A stretch of 64,000 nucleotides of DNA from Daphnia carinata (lineage: Eukaryota; Arthropoda; Branchiopoda; Diplostraca; Daphniidae): positions 10,967,768 to 11,031,767 of the forward strand of contig NC_081337.1 of the NCBI RefSeq assembly GCF_022539665.2. The letters run 5' to 3'. Below the pieces are notes generated by a model. It saw only the letters and a list, made by a program, of their open reading frames with translations, was not told the origin of the DNA and ran no database searches. Position numbers and translations under genes: made by a program. Positions 36,846 through 46,752 of the stretch are shown here, in pieces (within the stretch, counting starts at the first letter, position 1; each line of letters begins with the position of its first letter).

Positions 36846-37032
36846 GACGTCTCTGTTTATCTTATTCTTCTTTCGGCTGGATGCCAGAGTCTGAAGCCTT
36901 TTTGAGTTTCAGCATACCCGACCAATACGGCCTTGATGCTCTTGGCATCTAATTTGGTTCGGACATACTTGGGTACATGCATGTATGCATCGCATCCAAA
37001 AACACGCAAGCATCCATACATTGGCTATGCCA

Positions 37033-37799
37033 TGTGTTAAGCATCTTCTTTGTGGGAAGAAGAACTTTACGTTATTAAGACAAATAATAAAAGAATGAAC
37101 TTGGGAGGCGTTACCACAATGTCGAAAATATTTTATTCTAATAGGCCAAATGAGTAAATAAGAATACACAGTTATAGGGCATAATTGGAAAAGAGAAAAA
37201 GAGAAAATAGAGTCATATGAATCATGTGAATATCGGTCTTACCGTCACACGCCATGGCGAAGATAGAATAAAGATGACAAACGTTGTAGGGAAAAACAAA
37301 GATAACAGGGCTCGTTGGTCGCACAAGAAGCGATGAGAAAGCACTCACAATAGTTATTTAATTAAGATACAAATTGAACTCACTAGACTTGATGAATTGA
37401 ACAGCACTGTAGATAAGATAGAACTAGAACCAACTTTGGGGAACAAAAGGGCATTCTTTTATAGGTTTTACATGGTTGAGGGAAACGTAGCGTTTCCGAC
37501 TGATGAACTCCGGATACAAGTTATTTGAGTGTCGTACGCGTCAAAATTTTAGATTCACGGAAATGTATGGCGCGATGTCCTACGCATGAAACACATCCAA
37601 TCAGCAACAAGTACGATGTAAAGTACAATATATCAAAATAGAATTCAAGGAAATGTCAATGACACTTGAATTATGATATTTATAATGTATACTTTTAAGA
37701 TAACGGACAACAAACATTATATATAATTTTAGGATAAGGAAAACAAATAATCAAGGTAAAATATAATTAAAAGGTGTATTTTGATGACTTCGTTACACA
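37033..37799 (-). mobile_element. Solo LTR inside pol (left arm)
   Basis: Exact mirror of the insertion at 43518-44284 in the other arm. Its presence at the same site in both arms shows that it inserted before the arms were duplicated. Confidence 0.85.
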
Positions 37800-37853
37800 T
37801 GCCTCGTAGAGAGTACCCCCAGGCCCATTCTTGCATTCGACTCTGTTGAGCAA

Positions 37854-38844
37854 CTAGATTGCCGTATTACAAGCTTTAGTACACATCTCCATCGGTAATT
37901 TCGAAGATTGCAGCGTACTCCTCGCTAGCTCGAAAATAGTACGATTTTGCCGCTCAGCTACTCCATTCTGTTCTAGTGTTTTCGGTACGGTCGTCTCATG
38001 TCGAATTCCTTTGGTACTGAGCCACTCCTTGAACTCATTGCTGGTGAACTCACCTCCGTTGTCGGTTCTCATAGTTTTGATCTTTCTCCCAAGGTGATCT
38101 CAACTTCCGGGTCGTAGTTCTTGAAGCAGTCATAGACGTCACACTTTTTCTTAAGGAAGAAGATAGTGCTGAACCCAAGTCGTCCTTGAAGATCAGAAAA
38201 TAGGATGCTCCACCTGGAGATTGGGTTCTTATAGGGACAGTAACATCGGAATGCACTAGATCACCAGTTCGTCTTGATCTTGGGCTATTTGCAGGGGTGA
38301 AGGTCGTGCGGTTTTGCTTTCCAAATACACAACCTTCGCAAAAAGGATTCTTGATTTCATTTGACTTCGGCGTGACTACGGTTGTTAATGACTTTAGCAC
38401 TTTGTCTACCAGTTCGTAGTTCAGGTGACCGAGACAATGATGCCATGAGGTGCGAGAGGTTGTTGCAGAAAAAACTGTTTCTAGTGATGGATGTTGTCGA
38501 TTATGGTCTGCTTTTATATTCATTACGTAAAGGTCCTTCTCTACTCTCTTTCCGGTCCCAACGGTTTTACCATTTCTTGTGAGACTGTTTTCTCCATTGA
38601 ATGTGACTATAGTCCCACGTTTCGTTGCGGTGGGAATTGAGAATAGATAAGCGGCTATCTTCGGAACGTAGATTGCACCGTAGAGTGTTCCTTGATGCCA
38701 TTCTCCATCTACTAGGGTTTGGATGCTTTTATCTCCAACGCCGTTGACATACAATGGGCTGTTGCCAGTTCCAATTCCCCGAACTGGCCATGATCCGTGC
38801 GCTACAGGTTTCAGTTTATCGAAGAGTTCTAAGCGGTCTGACAT
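37854..38844 (-). pseudogene. Copia protease/pre-integrase/integrase (left arm)
   Basis: Frames 38050-38844 and 37854-38072 together cover the C-terminal part of protease, the GAG-pre-integrase zinc-binding region (WHHCLGHLN ... CEGCVFGK) and the integrase core: first Asp in HSDVTV, second in TDNGGEF, Glu in VAERQNR. The frame breaks between the first and second catalytic Asp. At the protease active site the expected DSG reads NSG, as in the right copy. Confidence 0.85.
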
Positions 38845-39595
38845 GTGTTGAGTAGCGCCCGAGTTGGCATACCAAGTCTCAGGTTAGCTCTCGATGGGTG
38901 CGAAGAGAAAGATGCGAACCCGTAGTCATCATATGCTGAATTTGGTGTCTGGTATGTCTCGGTCAAATTAGCGACGTTTGCTCTTGCATCACGAAGTCCT
39001 TCCAGGTAAGCTTGTTTTCACCAACATTTATTTTCCTCGTAGGTGGCACGTAACTTGCGCGCAGAGTAGTACCCGCATGTCCTTTTCTTGAAATCTGTGT
39101 TTCAGTTGTAGCACCTTGTTGTTGTTTTTGAGTTTTCCTGCTTTTCCTGGCAAAAAACGCTACATTACTATTGTCGCGAGGAGCGACTGTGATGCGACCC
39201 CTAACATAAACGTCCTTGCTTCTTCGTATAAATGTTGCCCCTAATTTCTTTCATTTAATTCTCCGCAGTGAGGCTCTTTTCGTCAACTGTTAACTCGGTC
39301 TTTGGAAATACTGGAACCACTCTACAACAATAACACTCTCCACGACAAAAAATATTCTCCTATAATAATATAATTATTCTCCAATGTACAATGTTAAAAA
39401 GAAAGAAAGGCGAAACGAAACATTTTTTTACCATCCTTAAATAGGTGACAGCAAACGTCGAACCCCGAACCCCTGAAAGGGATGGAGTCTTTTGGGCTAA
39501 TTGACAAAAGGACTCTAGGTTTTCCGACACTAGGACTTTTGCCCCTCGACACTGGGACATCTGGTACACGACGAAAGGGCATCTGCCAATCGACG

Positions 39596-40284
39596 TTTGG
39601 ACTACTGGTTCCCGACGTTTGGGCGCAACAATAAACTGTTGCGGAATCACGCGAGACCTTTACGACGCGACAAGTGGACTCCCATGCCAGCGACGTTTGG
39701 ACTATTTTTTTTGTTGTTGTTACTGAATGAATAGGTATTAATAATTAAATGTGATTATTTGATAGATAATAGGTAGATTTGTAGTAGATATTTTTGTTCG
39801 GGCTTATCGGGTAATAAACTTAGATATTGTTATTGTAGAAGAAAAGTATAATTATAATTACGTGAATTTAAAGTCACTTGCAATTAACTATTAATTAATT
39901 TTTAAACATGGTCTCTGATTATTATACATTTAATATTATTTTATATGGATTATTGTATAATTTTTAAAAAAATCTACTTAGTAAAAATGATAGCCCGTGA
40001 GGTTGTCTTTAGCATTCAAAGTTAAATTTGAATCAGCAAACTAACAAACAGAAATGAATTTGAATGTAAATCACTATATTGATTAAAGCTTTGTCAAAAA
40101 TTAAATGCATAAAAATTAACAACAACCAAATTATATATAAAAATTTCTCAAAAATAATTAGGAAGAAAATTAATTGAGTCCCCTCGTTGCTGGCACGGGA
40201 ATCCTCTTGTCGTAAAGGGTAGCGTTCGTTGGGTTCAGCAATATTTCATTGCTGTGCCCAAACGTCGGGAACCAGTAGTCCAAA
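39596..40284. mobile_element. 689-bp element with about 95-bp imperfect terminal inverted repeats
   Basis: The left end contains ACTACTGGTTCCCGACGTTT and the right end its reverse complement followed by CCAAA. The outer 26 bases match perfectly and the following 70 match imperfectly, including the reverse complement of GTCGTAAAGG. The interior is very AT-rich and non-coding. No convincing target duplication was found. Confidence 0.65.
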
Positions 40285-40894
40285 AGTGGGACCCCCCGGA
40301 GTCCTGGATTCCAGTAAAAATTCCATCCCCGGTGATAAACTAACTCGAGAAGAAACTAGCATAAGTACCGTCTAACTCCTTTCCATTCCAATAGTTACCA
40401 CTGAGCTTCGAAAAACGACGGGAGATCAACTCTGAAATGAAATCTCTACAGAATTGAAAAAAATGAATCATGCACAATGTGCTACCGTATCACATAATCA
40501 GAAAGATTTCGCAGTAAGATCTAACTACCAAATAGAGGATCAAACATGCCCGAAGAATATCCACAGTAATTGCGTCGTTTCGTCAACCAAAGAACGTTAA
40601 ACACACTGCAATCGAGAACCCAGAAATATCAAAGAACCGACCTCTTCACAGAGAACTGGAACAACTACGCCATATGCTGGGAATTTAGAGTGGGGACCCA
40701 AACCGACGTCCCTGACGTACCACGTACCAGATTGCATAACCGCAATAACTAGGAAGGGTAATGATAAAAAGAAATAAAAGAACTTCGTGTAGTTATGGCA
40801 AAATTAAAATAAAAGCGACTCTTTTATTTGTTTGTAACATCAAAATTTTTTCATGTTGCTGAAAAACCACAAAATTTAAAGCAGCTGTCGTAAT
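40285..40894. other. Unassigned spacer DNA
   Basis: No recognisable feature. A 60-codon frame at 40570-40752 shows no domain. Confidence 0.4.
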
Positions 40895-41078
40895 TGTTGA
40901 GTGAAACGGAGTGGGTTGGGGCTTTACATGCTGCGTGCCAGGATTGCTTCACCTCTTGGCACTTAAAAAGTGTCTGTGTCTTATAAAATCTCTCTCTGTC
41001 TGTCCAACTAAGGTTTGCATTGAGCAACAAGTGATCATATAATAAATAATTTGAGTACTTGAAGGTGTAAATCTTTCA
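40895..41078 (+). mobile_element. Copia 5' LTR
   Basis: The segment runs TGTTGAGTGAAACGG ... AATCTTTCA, 184 bp, with TG...CA ends. It contains a TATA-like word (TTATAAAAT, about 40980-40988) and is followed directly by a copia primer binding site, which fixes its right end. The left boundary is the first TGTTG upstream and is less certain. Confidence 0.65.
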
Positions 41079-41095
41079 GGGTATGGGCCCAGAGG
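41079..41095 (+). other. Copia primer binding site
   Basis: GGGTATGGGCCCAGAGG contains TATGGGCCCAG, complementary to the anticodon-side half of initiator Met tRNA, which primes copia reverse transcription. One base is missing relative to the usual GGGTTATGGGCCCAG. Confidence 0.75.
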
Positions 41096-41156
41096 CTTCA
41101 TTTACAGAAAAGTTTGAAGTAAAAATCTGATCTAACCAGGAAATACCGAAAACTCA

Positions 41157-41758
41157 ATGAAGGCTACTAGAAGCTTTTCATCCAAAGATGTAGCACATGT
41201 CACGAAGTTTAATGCCTCGAATTTTTCCTTCCGGAAATTTCAAATCAAAATGGTTCTTGAGCAGCATGACTTATGGGAAGTTGTCAACGGAGATTCAACC
41301 AGACCTGAGCCCGAAGCAGATAACGAAGAAAGAGCAAATGCAGTCAAAAATGGAATAAGCTTGACACTGCTACGAGAGTTGCAATTGTATCCACTCTCGA
41401 AGAGAACATAGCACATACTCTTGTCCCCTGCAGTTCTTCTACTGAAATGTGGAAAAGACTTACTACTCCACACTAAGAACTCTTCTCTGAAAACAAGCAT
41501 CTGCTACAGCAAAGATTCTTTGAATACCAGTTTCAAGAAGGCCACAGCGTTATGCGACACATTACAGTTATTGAAGAAATGGCTAACCAGGTGAACGACC
41601 TTGAATGACTTAAGTAATTTGTACTCTTACTCCAAGCTATCGTCATGTCACCACAGCCTGGGACAACCTTGATGATAACAAGAAGACTATGTCTCTTGTA
41701 CCTCTCGACTTCTAAAGGAAAAAACTGTGAACAAACTGCAAGGGCTGAATATTAATAG
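41157..41758 (+). pseudogene. Copia gag, 5' portion
   Basis: The ATG lies 62 bases after the primer site. The frame gives a typical copia gag start (FNASNFSFRKFQIKMVLEQH), and after a frame change near 41.38 kb the downstream sequence still reads as the UBN2-like gag region (MWKRL, HITVIEEM). Stops at about 41474 and 41607 and at least one frameshift disable it. At 41755-41758 (ATAG) the gene is interrupted by a 387-bp solo LTR. Gag sequence resumes in the same frame after the second ATAG at 42146. Confidence 0.75.
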
Positions 41759-42145
41759 TGCCACACTGGACTTTACTTCGTTAATGAATTGTATTGAACT
41801 AAAAGGGGAAAATACAATGCATAACAGAAAGGGAGAATAACTACACTTTACTTAACTGAAATACAAGAACGTGAAGAGAACTCACTTGAGTACTTGAGAA
41901 GAACTTAAGAACTACAGAACTGACAAGAACTAACTTAGGGTAAAAAATGTGTGGGCTTTTATACCCTCGTGAAGGATATACGCCCCATCTCTAGGGTTAA
42001 ACGAATTCTAGGGAATGCCACATTTTGCTAATTATCGGCGTGTCGCAGCGTCTTTTTCAAGGGAAGCTGTATTGCAAACAATTAAACGATGGCTGACGCC
42101 CCTTTCCAGAAATGGCAACCACAACGCGATTTTCCCCTCGCGACA
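41759..42145 (-). mobile_element. 387-bp solo LTR in copia gag
   Basis: The insertion begins TGCCACAC and ends CTCGCGACA and is flanked by ATAG (41755-41758 and 42146-42149), a 4-bp target duplication typical of Ty3/Gypsy integration. A TATA word lies on the minus strand (GGTATAAAAGCCC, about 41954-41966), so the LTR points left. The copia gag frame continues across the insertion once one ATAG is ignored, which supports these ends strongly. The last 10 bp are also present at the inner end of the left palindrome arm. Confidence 0.85.
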
Positions 42146-43463
42146 ATAGTGATGTAGCGTTTTTTGCCAGGAAAAGCAGGAAAACTCAAAAACAACAACA
42201 AGGTGCTACAACTGAAACACAGATTTCAAGAAAAGGACATGCGGGTACTACTCTGCGCGCAAGTTACGTGCCACCTACGAGGAAAATAAATGTTGGTGAA
42301 AACAAGCTTACCTGGAAGGACTTCGTGATGCAAGAGCAAACGTCGCTAATTTGACCGAGACATACCAGACACCAAATTCAGCATATGATGACTACGGGTT
42401 CGCATCTTTCTCTTCGCACCCATCGAGAGCTAACCTGAGACTTGGTATGCCAACTCGGGCGCTACTCAACACATGTCAGACCGCTTAGAACTCTTCGATA
42501 AACTGAAACCTGTAGCGCACGGATCATGGCCAGTTCGGGGAATTGGAACTGGCAACAGCCCATTGTATGTCAACGGCGTTGGAGATAAAAGCATCCAAAC
42601 CCTAGTAGATGGAGAATGGCATCAAGGAACACTCTACGGTGTAATCTACGTTCCGAAGATAGCCGCTTATCTATTCTCAATTCCCACCGCAACGAAACGT
42701 GGGACTATAGTCACATTCAGTGGAGAAAACAGTCTCACAAGAAATGGTAAAACCGTTGGGACCGGAAAGAGAGTAGAGAAGGACCTTTACGTAATGAATA
42801 TAAAAGCAGACCATAATCGACAACATCCATCACTAGAAACAGTTTTTTCTGCAACAACCTCTCGCACCTCATGGCATCATTGTCTCGGTCACCTGAACTA
42901 CGAACTGGTAGACAAAGTGCTAAAGTCATTAACAACCGTAGTCACGCCGAAGTCAAATGAAATCAAGAATCCTTTTTGCGAAGGTTGTGTATTTGGAAAG
43001 CAAAACCGCACGACCTTCACCCCTGCAAATAGCCCAAGATCAAGACGAACTGGTGATCTAGTGCATTCCGATGTTACTGTCCCTATAAGAACCCAATCTC
43101 CAGGTGGAGCATCCTATTTTCTGATCTTCAAGGACGACTTGGGTTCAGCACTATCTTCTTCCTTAAGAAAAAGTGTGACGTCTATGACTGCTTCAAGAAC
43201 TACGACCCGGAAGTTGAGATCACCTTGGGAGAAAGATCAAAACTATGAGAACCGACAACGGAGGTGAGTTCACCAGCAATGAGTTCAAGGAGTGGCTCAG
43301 TACCAAAGGAATTCGACATGAGACGACCGTACCGAAAACACTAGAACAGAATGGAGTAGCTGAGCGGCAAAATCGTACTATTTTCGAGCTAGCGAGGAGT
43401 ACGCTGCAATCTTCGAAATTACCGATGGAGATGTGTACTAAAGCTTGTAATACGGCAATCTAG
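42146..43463 (+). pseudogene. Copia gag end, protease and integrase core (right arm)
   Basis: The start continues gag with a basic region. The protease follows with WYANSGATQHMS near 42445, where the catalytic Asp of the usual DSG motif is replaced by Asn. The frame 42473-43267 continues through the pre-integrase zinc-binding region (WHHCLGHLN, CEGCVFGK) into the integrase core with the first catalytic Asp (HSDVTV). The second Asp (TDNGGEF) and the Glu (VAERQNR) lie in a different frame (43245-43463). The product would be non-functional. Confidence 0.85.
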
Positions 43464-43517
43464 TTGCTCAACAGAGTCGAATGCAAGAATGGGCCTGGGG
43501 GTACTCTCTACGAGGCA

Positions 43518-44284
43518 TGTGTAACGAAGTCATCAAAATACACCTTTTAATTATATTTTACCTTGATTATTTGTTTTCCTTATCCTAAAATTATATATAA
43601 TGTTTGTTGTCCGTTATCTTAAAAGTATACATTATAAATATCATAATTCAAGTGTCATTGACATTTCCTTGAATTCTATTTTGATATATTGTACTTTACA
43701 TCGTACTTGTTGCTGATTGGATGTGTTTCATGCGTAGGACATCGCGCCATACATTTCCGTGAATCTAAAATTTTGACGCGTACGACACTCAAATAACTTG
43801 TATCCGGAGTTCATCAGTCGGAAACGCTACGTTTCCCTCAACCATGTAAAACCTATAAAAGAATGCCCTTTTGTTCCCCAAAGTTGGTTCTAGTTCTATC
43901 TTATCTACAGTGCTGTTCAATTCATCAAGTCTAGTGAGTTCAATTTGTATCTTAATTAAATAACTATTGTGAGTGCTTTCTCATCGCTTCTTGTGCGACC
44001 AACGAGCCCTGTTATCTTTGTTTTTCCCTACAACGTTTGTCATCTTTATTCTATCTTCGCCATGGCGTGTGACGGTAAGACCGATATTCACATGATTCAT
44101 ATGACTCTATTTTCTCTTTTTCTCTTTTCCAATTATGCCCTATAACTGTGTATTCTTATTTACTCATTTGGCCTATTAGAATAAAATATTTTCGACATTG
44201 TGGTAACGCCTCCCAAGTTCATTCTTTTATTATTTGTCTTAATAACGTAAAGTTCTTCTTCCCACAAAGAAGATGCTTAACACA
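43518..44284 (+). mobile_element. 767-bp solo LTR inside copia pol (right arm)
   Basis: The insertion starts TGTGTAACG and ends TTAACACA. The flanking 5-mers AGGCA (43513-43517) and TGGCA (44285-44289) match at four of five bases. Ignoring the insertion and one 5-mer brings the integrase C-terminal region (CLRVFGCDAYMHVP) back into frame with the upstream LYEA, which supports the boundaries. A TATA box (TATAAAA, 43854-43860) shows plus orientation. A 5-bp duplication fits BEL/Pao or Gypsy. Confidence 0.85.
44062..44080 (+). promoter_or_regulatory. Start codon plus 5' splice site in the LTR
   Basis: GCCATGGCG gives a good start context at 44062, followed after 10 coding bases by the donor-like word GGTAAGA (44074-44080). 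The arrangement resembles that in the Gypsy LTR at 57187-57203. Confidence 0.4.
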
Positions 44285-44471
44285 TGGCATAGCCAATGTA
44301 TGGATGCTTGCGTGTTTTTGGATGCGATGCATACATGCATGTACCCAAGTATGTCCGAACCAAATTAGATGCCAAGAGCATCAAGGCCGTATTGGTCGGG
44401 TATGCTGAAACTCAAAAAGGCTTCAGACTCTGGCATCCAGCCGAAAGAAGAATAAGATAAACAGAGACGTC
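44285..44471 (+). pseudogene. Copia integrase C-terminal region (right arm)
   Basis: In one frame this reads CLRVFGCDAYMHVPKYVR and AVLVGYAETQKGFRLW, the conserved region after the copia integrase core. It is separated from the core by the solo LTR and from RT by a stop near 44456. Confidence 0.75.
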
Positions 44472-45143
44472 TTGTTTCAGGAAAACTCCGTTCTCCCAAA
44501 CCAGAATTGCGACAGCGATATAGAAGGCTGCAGTATTCTCGTTCCAGATGTTCTAGCCCCAACTTCAACACAAGCTACACAAAACTATCACGTTTTTTCT
44601 AAAGCTGACCACTTGGGAGGCAACAACATTGAAACGGCGAATGAAACAGGCGATTCTACATCGGGAGCAGATGAAGATGCAGAGAGGACCGAACACTTGG
44701 ATCATCATATGGAGCAGCCGGCCAGGAGAACCTCTGCTAGGATATGGTCCTCACCAGATCGATACCCAGGACGTGAGCAATGGGCCCAAATTGCTGGTTG
44801 TGTGGAAGCAGAACTGTCTGAACTAAACAATTTTTCGGAAACTATTAATTCTCCAGAAAAGGCAAAGCGGCTTGATGCAATGCAAGAGGAGATTGACTCT
44901 CTCACCAAGACTTCCACTTGGATTCTCACTTGGATACTACCTGACGATCGAAGAACTATAAAATGTCGATGGGTCTACAAGATCAAGTATAGTAAGGGGA
45001 AGACTTATCGCTACAAGGCAAGACTGGTGGGGAAGGGATATTCTCAGGTCAAAGGCCTGGATTTTGAAGAAACCTATTGGCCGGTGGTGAGATATGAGTC
45101 AGTTCGAGCCATATCGGCGTCCGAATATTACTTTGCAAACTAG
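44472..45143 (+). pseudogene. Copia pol, start of reverse transcriptase (right arm)
   Basis: A 223-codon frame with an acidic linker followed by the RVT_2 start (CRWVYKIKY, YKARLVGKGYSQ). It is the mirror of 36174-36845 and ends at a stop just before the LDVKTAF region. Confidence 0.85.
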
Positions 45144-45915
45144 ACGTCAAGACGGCGTTCCTCCATGGCGAAATCAAAGAATTTAGCTATATGGAGCAAC
45201 CAGAAGGTTTCGTTGAGAGGGGTCAAGAACATAAGGTGTGTCTGTTAAGGGGAAGCCTTTACGGCCTGAAACAGGCATCATTTGCTGGGTACAAAAAATT
45301 CCACGATCTCTTAGTTGGTGCTGGCTTCCCTCGAAGCACTTCCGATACCTGTGTCTATTTGCTCAACGATGGAAAGATCATTGCCATACCTGCTATATGG
45401 GTGGACGACGGGTTACTTTGTTGAAAAGAGTGAAGCGAAAATCCGAGAAATCCTGTCTTTCACCACACGAACGTTTTGAAATCACCAACAGTCAACCCAA
45501 GTGCTTTATCGGAATTGAGAAAACTAGAGAGAGAAAGAAAAGGCTCCTCCATTTGTCACAAAAACACTACATTGAAAAAGTCCTCAAGGGCTTTGGAATG
45601 AGTGATGTCGATCGTCGATCGCCAACCCTAGCTGATCCTTTCTCAAGTCTCACTGCAAATCCAAATGATGACACCGAAGATTTTCAAACTGTACCGTATA
45701 GAGAGGCAATCGGATGTTTGATGTACGCTATGATATGCACGAGACCTGACATTGTATTCGCCCTAAATCAAGTTTCAAGATTTTGCGAAAAACCGAAACC
45801 GTTACATTCGCAAGCGGTTGAACGCATCATGGCTTATCAAGGGGACCGCTGGTCATGGCATCAACTTCGCTTTAAGAATACGGGAACTACGATCCAAAAG
45901 TTTATGGACCTGTAG
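45144..45915 (+). pseudogene. Copia reverse transcriptase, remainder (right arm)
   Basis: It contains FLHGEI, SLYGLKQA and IWVDDGLL (copia RT palm, frame 45191-45424), then the connection region with YREAIGCLMYAMICTRPDI. An extra base near 45473 relative to the left arm shifts the frame. The sequence loses protein similarity after about 45850, before any RNase H motif. Confidence 0.8.
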
Positions 45916-45956
45916 CCCAAAGTTTTAGTCTCTCTCTCTAGTGACTAGAATGCCAG

Positions 45957-46157
45957 TGTTGCGAGTAATTAGGTTGTATGCTTGAACTCCATTGAGATTA
46001 TTCAAGAAGATCCAAGAGAATCCATTCAGGACGAAAATTCTAACGGTTTCAATCGTTGTAAAAGCACTAAATTAATTTTAATATCAAAAGAAATATTAAA
46101 GAAAGAATTATAAGAAACTCGGCTTTCCGATTGTTGGTCCTCTGGCTTAATAACTCA
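45957..46157 (+). repeat. LTR-like 3' end of the copia arm (right)
   Basis: TGTTGCGAG ... TAATAACTCA, 201 bp, mirror of 35161-35361. It has the form of an LTR, but there is no recognisable polypurine tract upstream and no partner LTR. Confidence 0.45.
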
Positions 46158-46544
46158 GTTTCCACCTATGTCTTTCCCGGTCCCCCTTACTACTTCTTAT
46201 CTGTCATCGGGTTCGGACATCGGACTTTCCGATACCATCCATCCATCCAAGGCATTTATGAATCATTATCCGCTCCTTATTTGTGTTACAAGTTTTTTAT
46301 GCTTCATTTCTGTATTGTTTATTCCACCCGAAATTTCCACTTGCTCATTATTGAAAAATACTTAAAATCTTACACTGTAAGAAAAGTCAACGATCTGTAA
46401 TGGTTTGGTCGGATCAACTATTCAGTTAACTACGTCAACGGCCTTAGGGTGAATTTGGGAGTCAACCTTTTGTTAACCTTTTTTCTTCAAATTTTAGTTA
46501 AAGTAGACTATAAAATAGTTATTTAATGATAGTCCAATAAAATA
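46158..46544. other. Short unique spacer between the two palindromes
   Basis: About 390 bp with no gene. It contains AT-rich sequence and a segment with repeated GTCAAC/GTTAAC words (46385-46490). Confidence 0.4.
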
Positions 46545-46607
46545 ATGGAGGAAAACAGAGGTTGAAGTTGAACTGCAGGTTAACTTTGGTACAGAGGGAG
46601 GTCGGAG

Positions 46608-46752
46608 AAAAAGGCCCAGACGAAAAAGGCCCAGACGAAAAAGGCCCGCGAAAAAGGCCCAGACGAAAAAGGCCCATACGAAAAAGGCCCACTTTTTTCC
46701 AAATTCAAAAGTGGGCCTTTTTCTCCATTGGACTGGGCCTTTTTCTCCGCTC
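46608..46752. repeat. 15-bp GAAAAAGGCCC array and hairpin, left end
   Basis: Five or six units of GAAAAAGGCCCAGAC-type repeat are followed by a hairpin (AAAAAGGCCCACTTTT paired with its complement, about 46684-46730) and two inverted units. Read in one frame this gives EKGPD repeats, which is incidental. Confidence 0.85.

Larger units (their letters stand above)
35161..39181 (-). mobile_element. Left arm of palindrome 1: defective Ty1/copia copy
   Basis: This 4,021-bp segment is the reverse complement of 42136-46157, with positions summing to 81317 over most of its length. I noticed fewer than ten differences by eye, including one single-base indel in the RT region. Read on the minus strand it carries the end of gag, protease, pre-integrase and integrase, a solo LTR inserted in pol, RT, and a 3' segment ending TAATAACTCA. 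The gag 5' half and 5' LTR are missing. Its inner end consists of the 4-bp word ATAG plus the first 10 bp of the solo LTR that lies intact beside the right copy. Confidence 0.9.
39182..42135. other. Spacer (loop) of palindrome 1
   Basis: 2,954 bp separate the two near-identical arms. The spacer contains a zone of CGAC-led imperfect repeats (39455-39625), a 689-bp inverted-repeat element (39596-40284), a copia 5' LTR with primer site and gag (40895-41758), and most of a solo LTR (41759-42145). The part next to the left arm (39182-39450) is unlike any other part of the window. Confidence 0.8.
42136..46157 (+). mobile_element. Right arm of palindrome 1: defective Ty1/copia copy
   Basis: This 4,022-bp arm is a near-perfect reverse complement of 35161-39181. 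It includes the last 10 bp of the solo LTR, the gag/protease junction, integrase, an internal solo LTR, RT and an LTR-like 3' end. Unlike the left copy it continues into gag and a 5' LTR (40895), so it is probably the parental copy. RNase H is absent, and the 3' end does not match the 5' LTR, so the element was already chimeric or 3'-deleted before duplication. Confidence 0.88.

Noticed and set aside
46608-46752. CRISPR-like or protein-coding (EKGPD repeat) interpretation of the 15-bp array
   Set aside because: Units are adjacent without unique spacers, inverted counterparts occur in the same array, and the setting is eukaryotic. The repeat peptide is a by-product of a 15-bp period.
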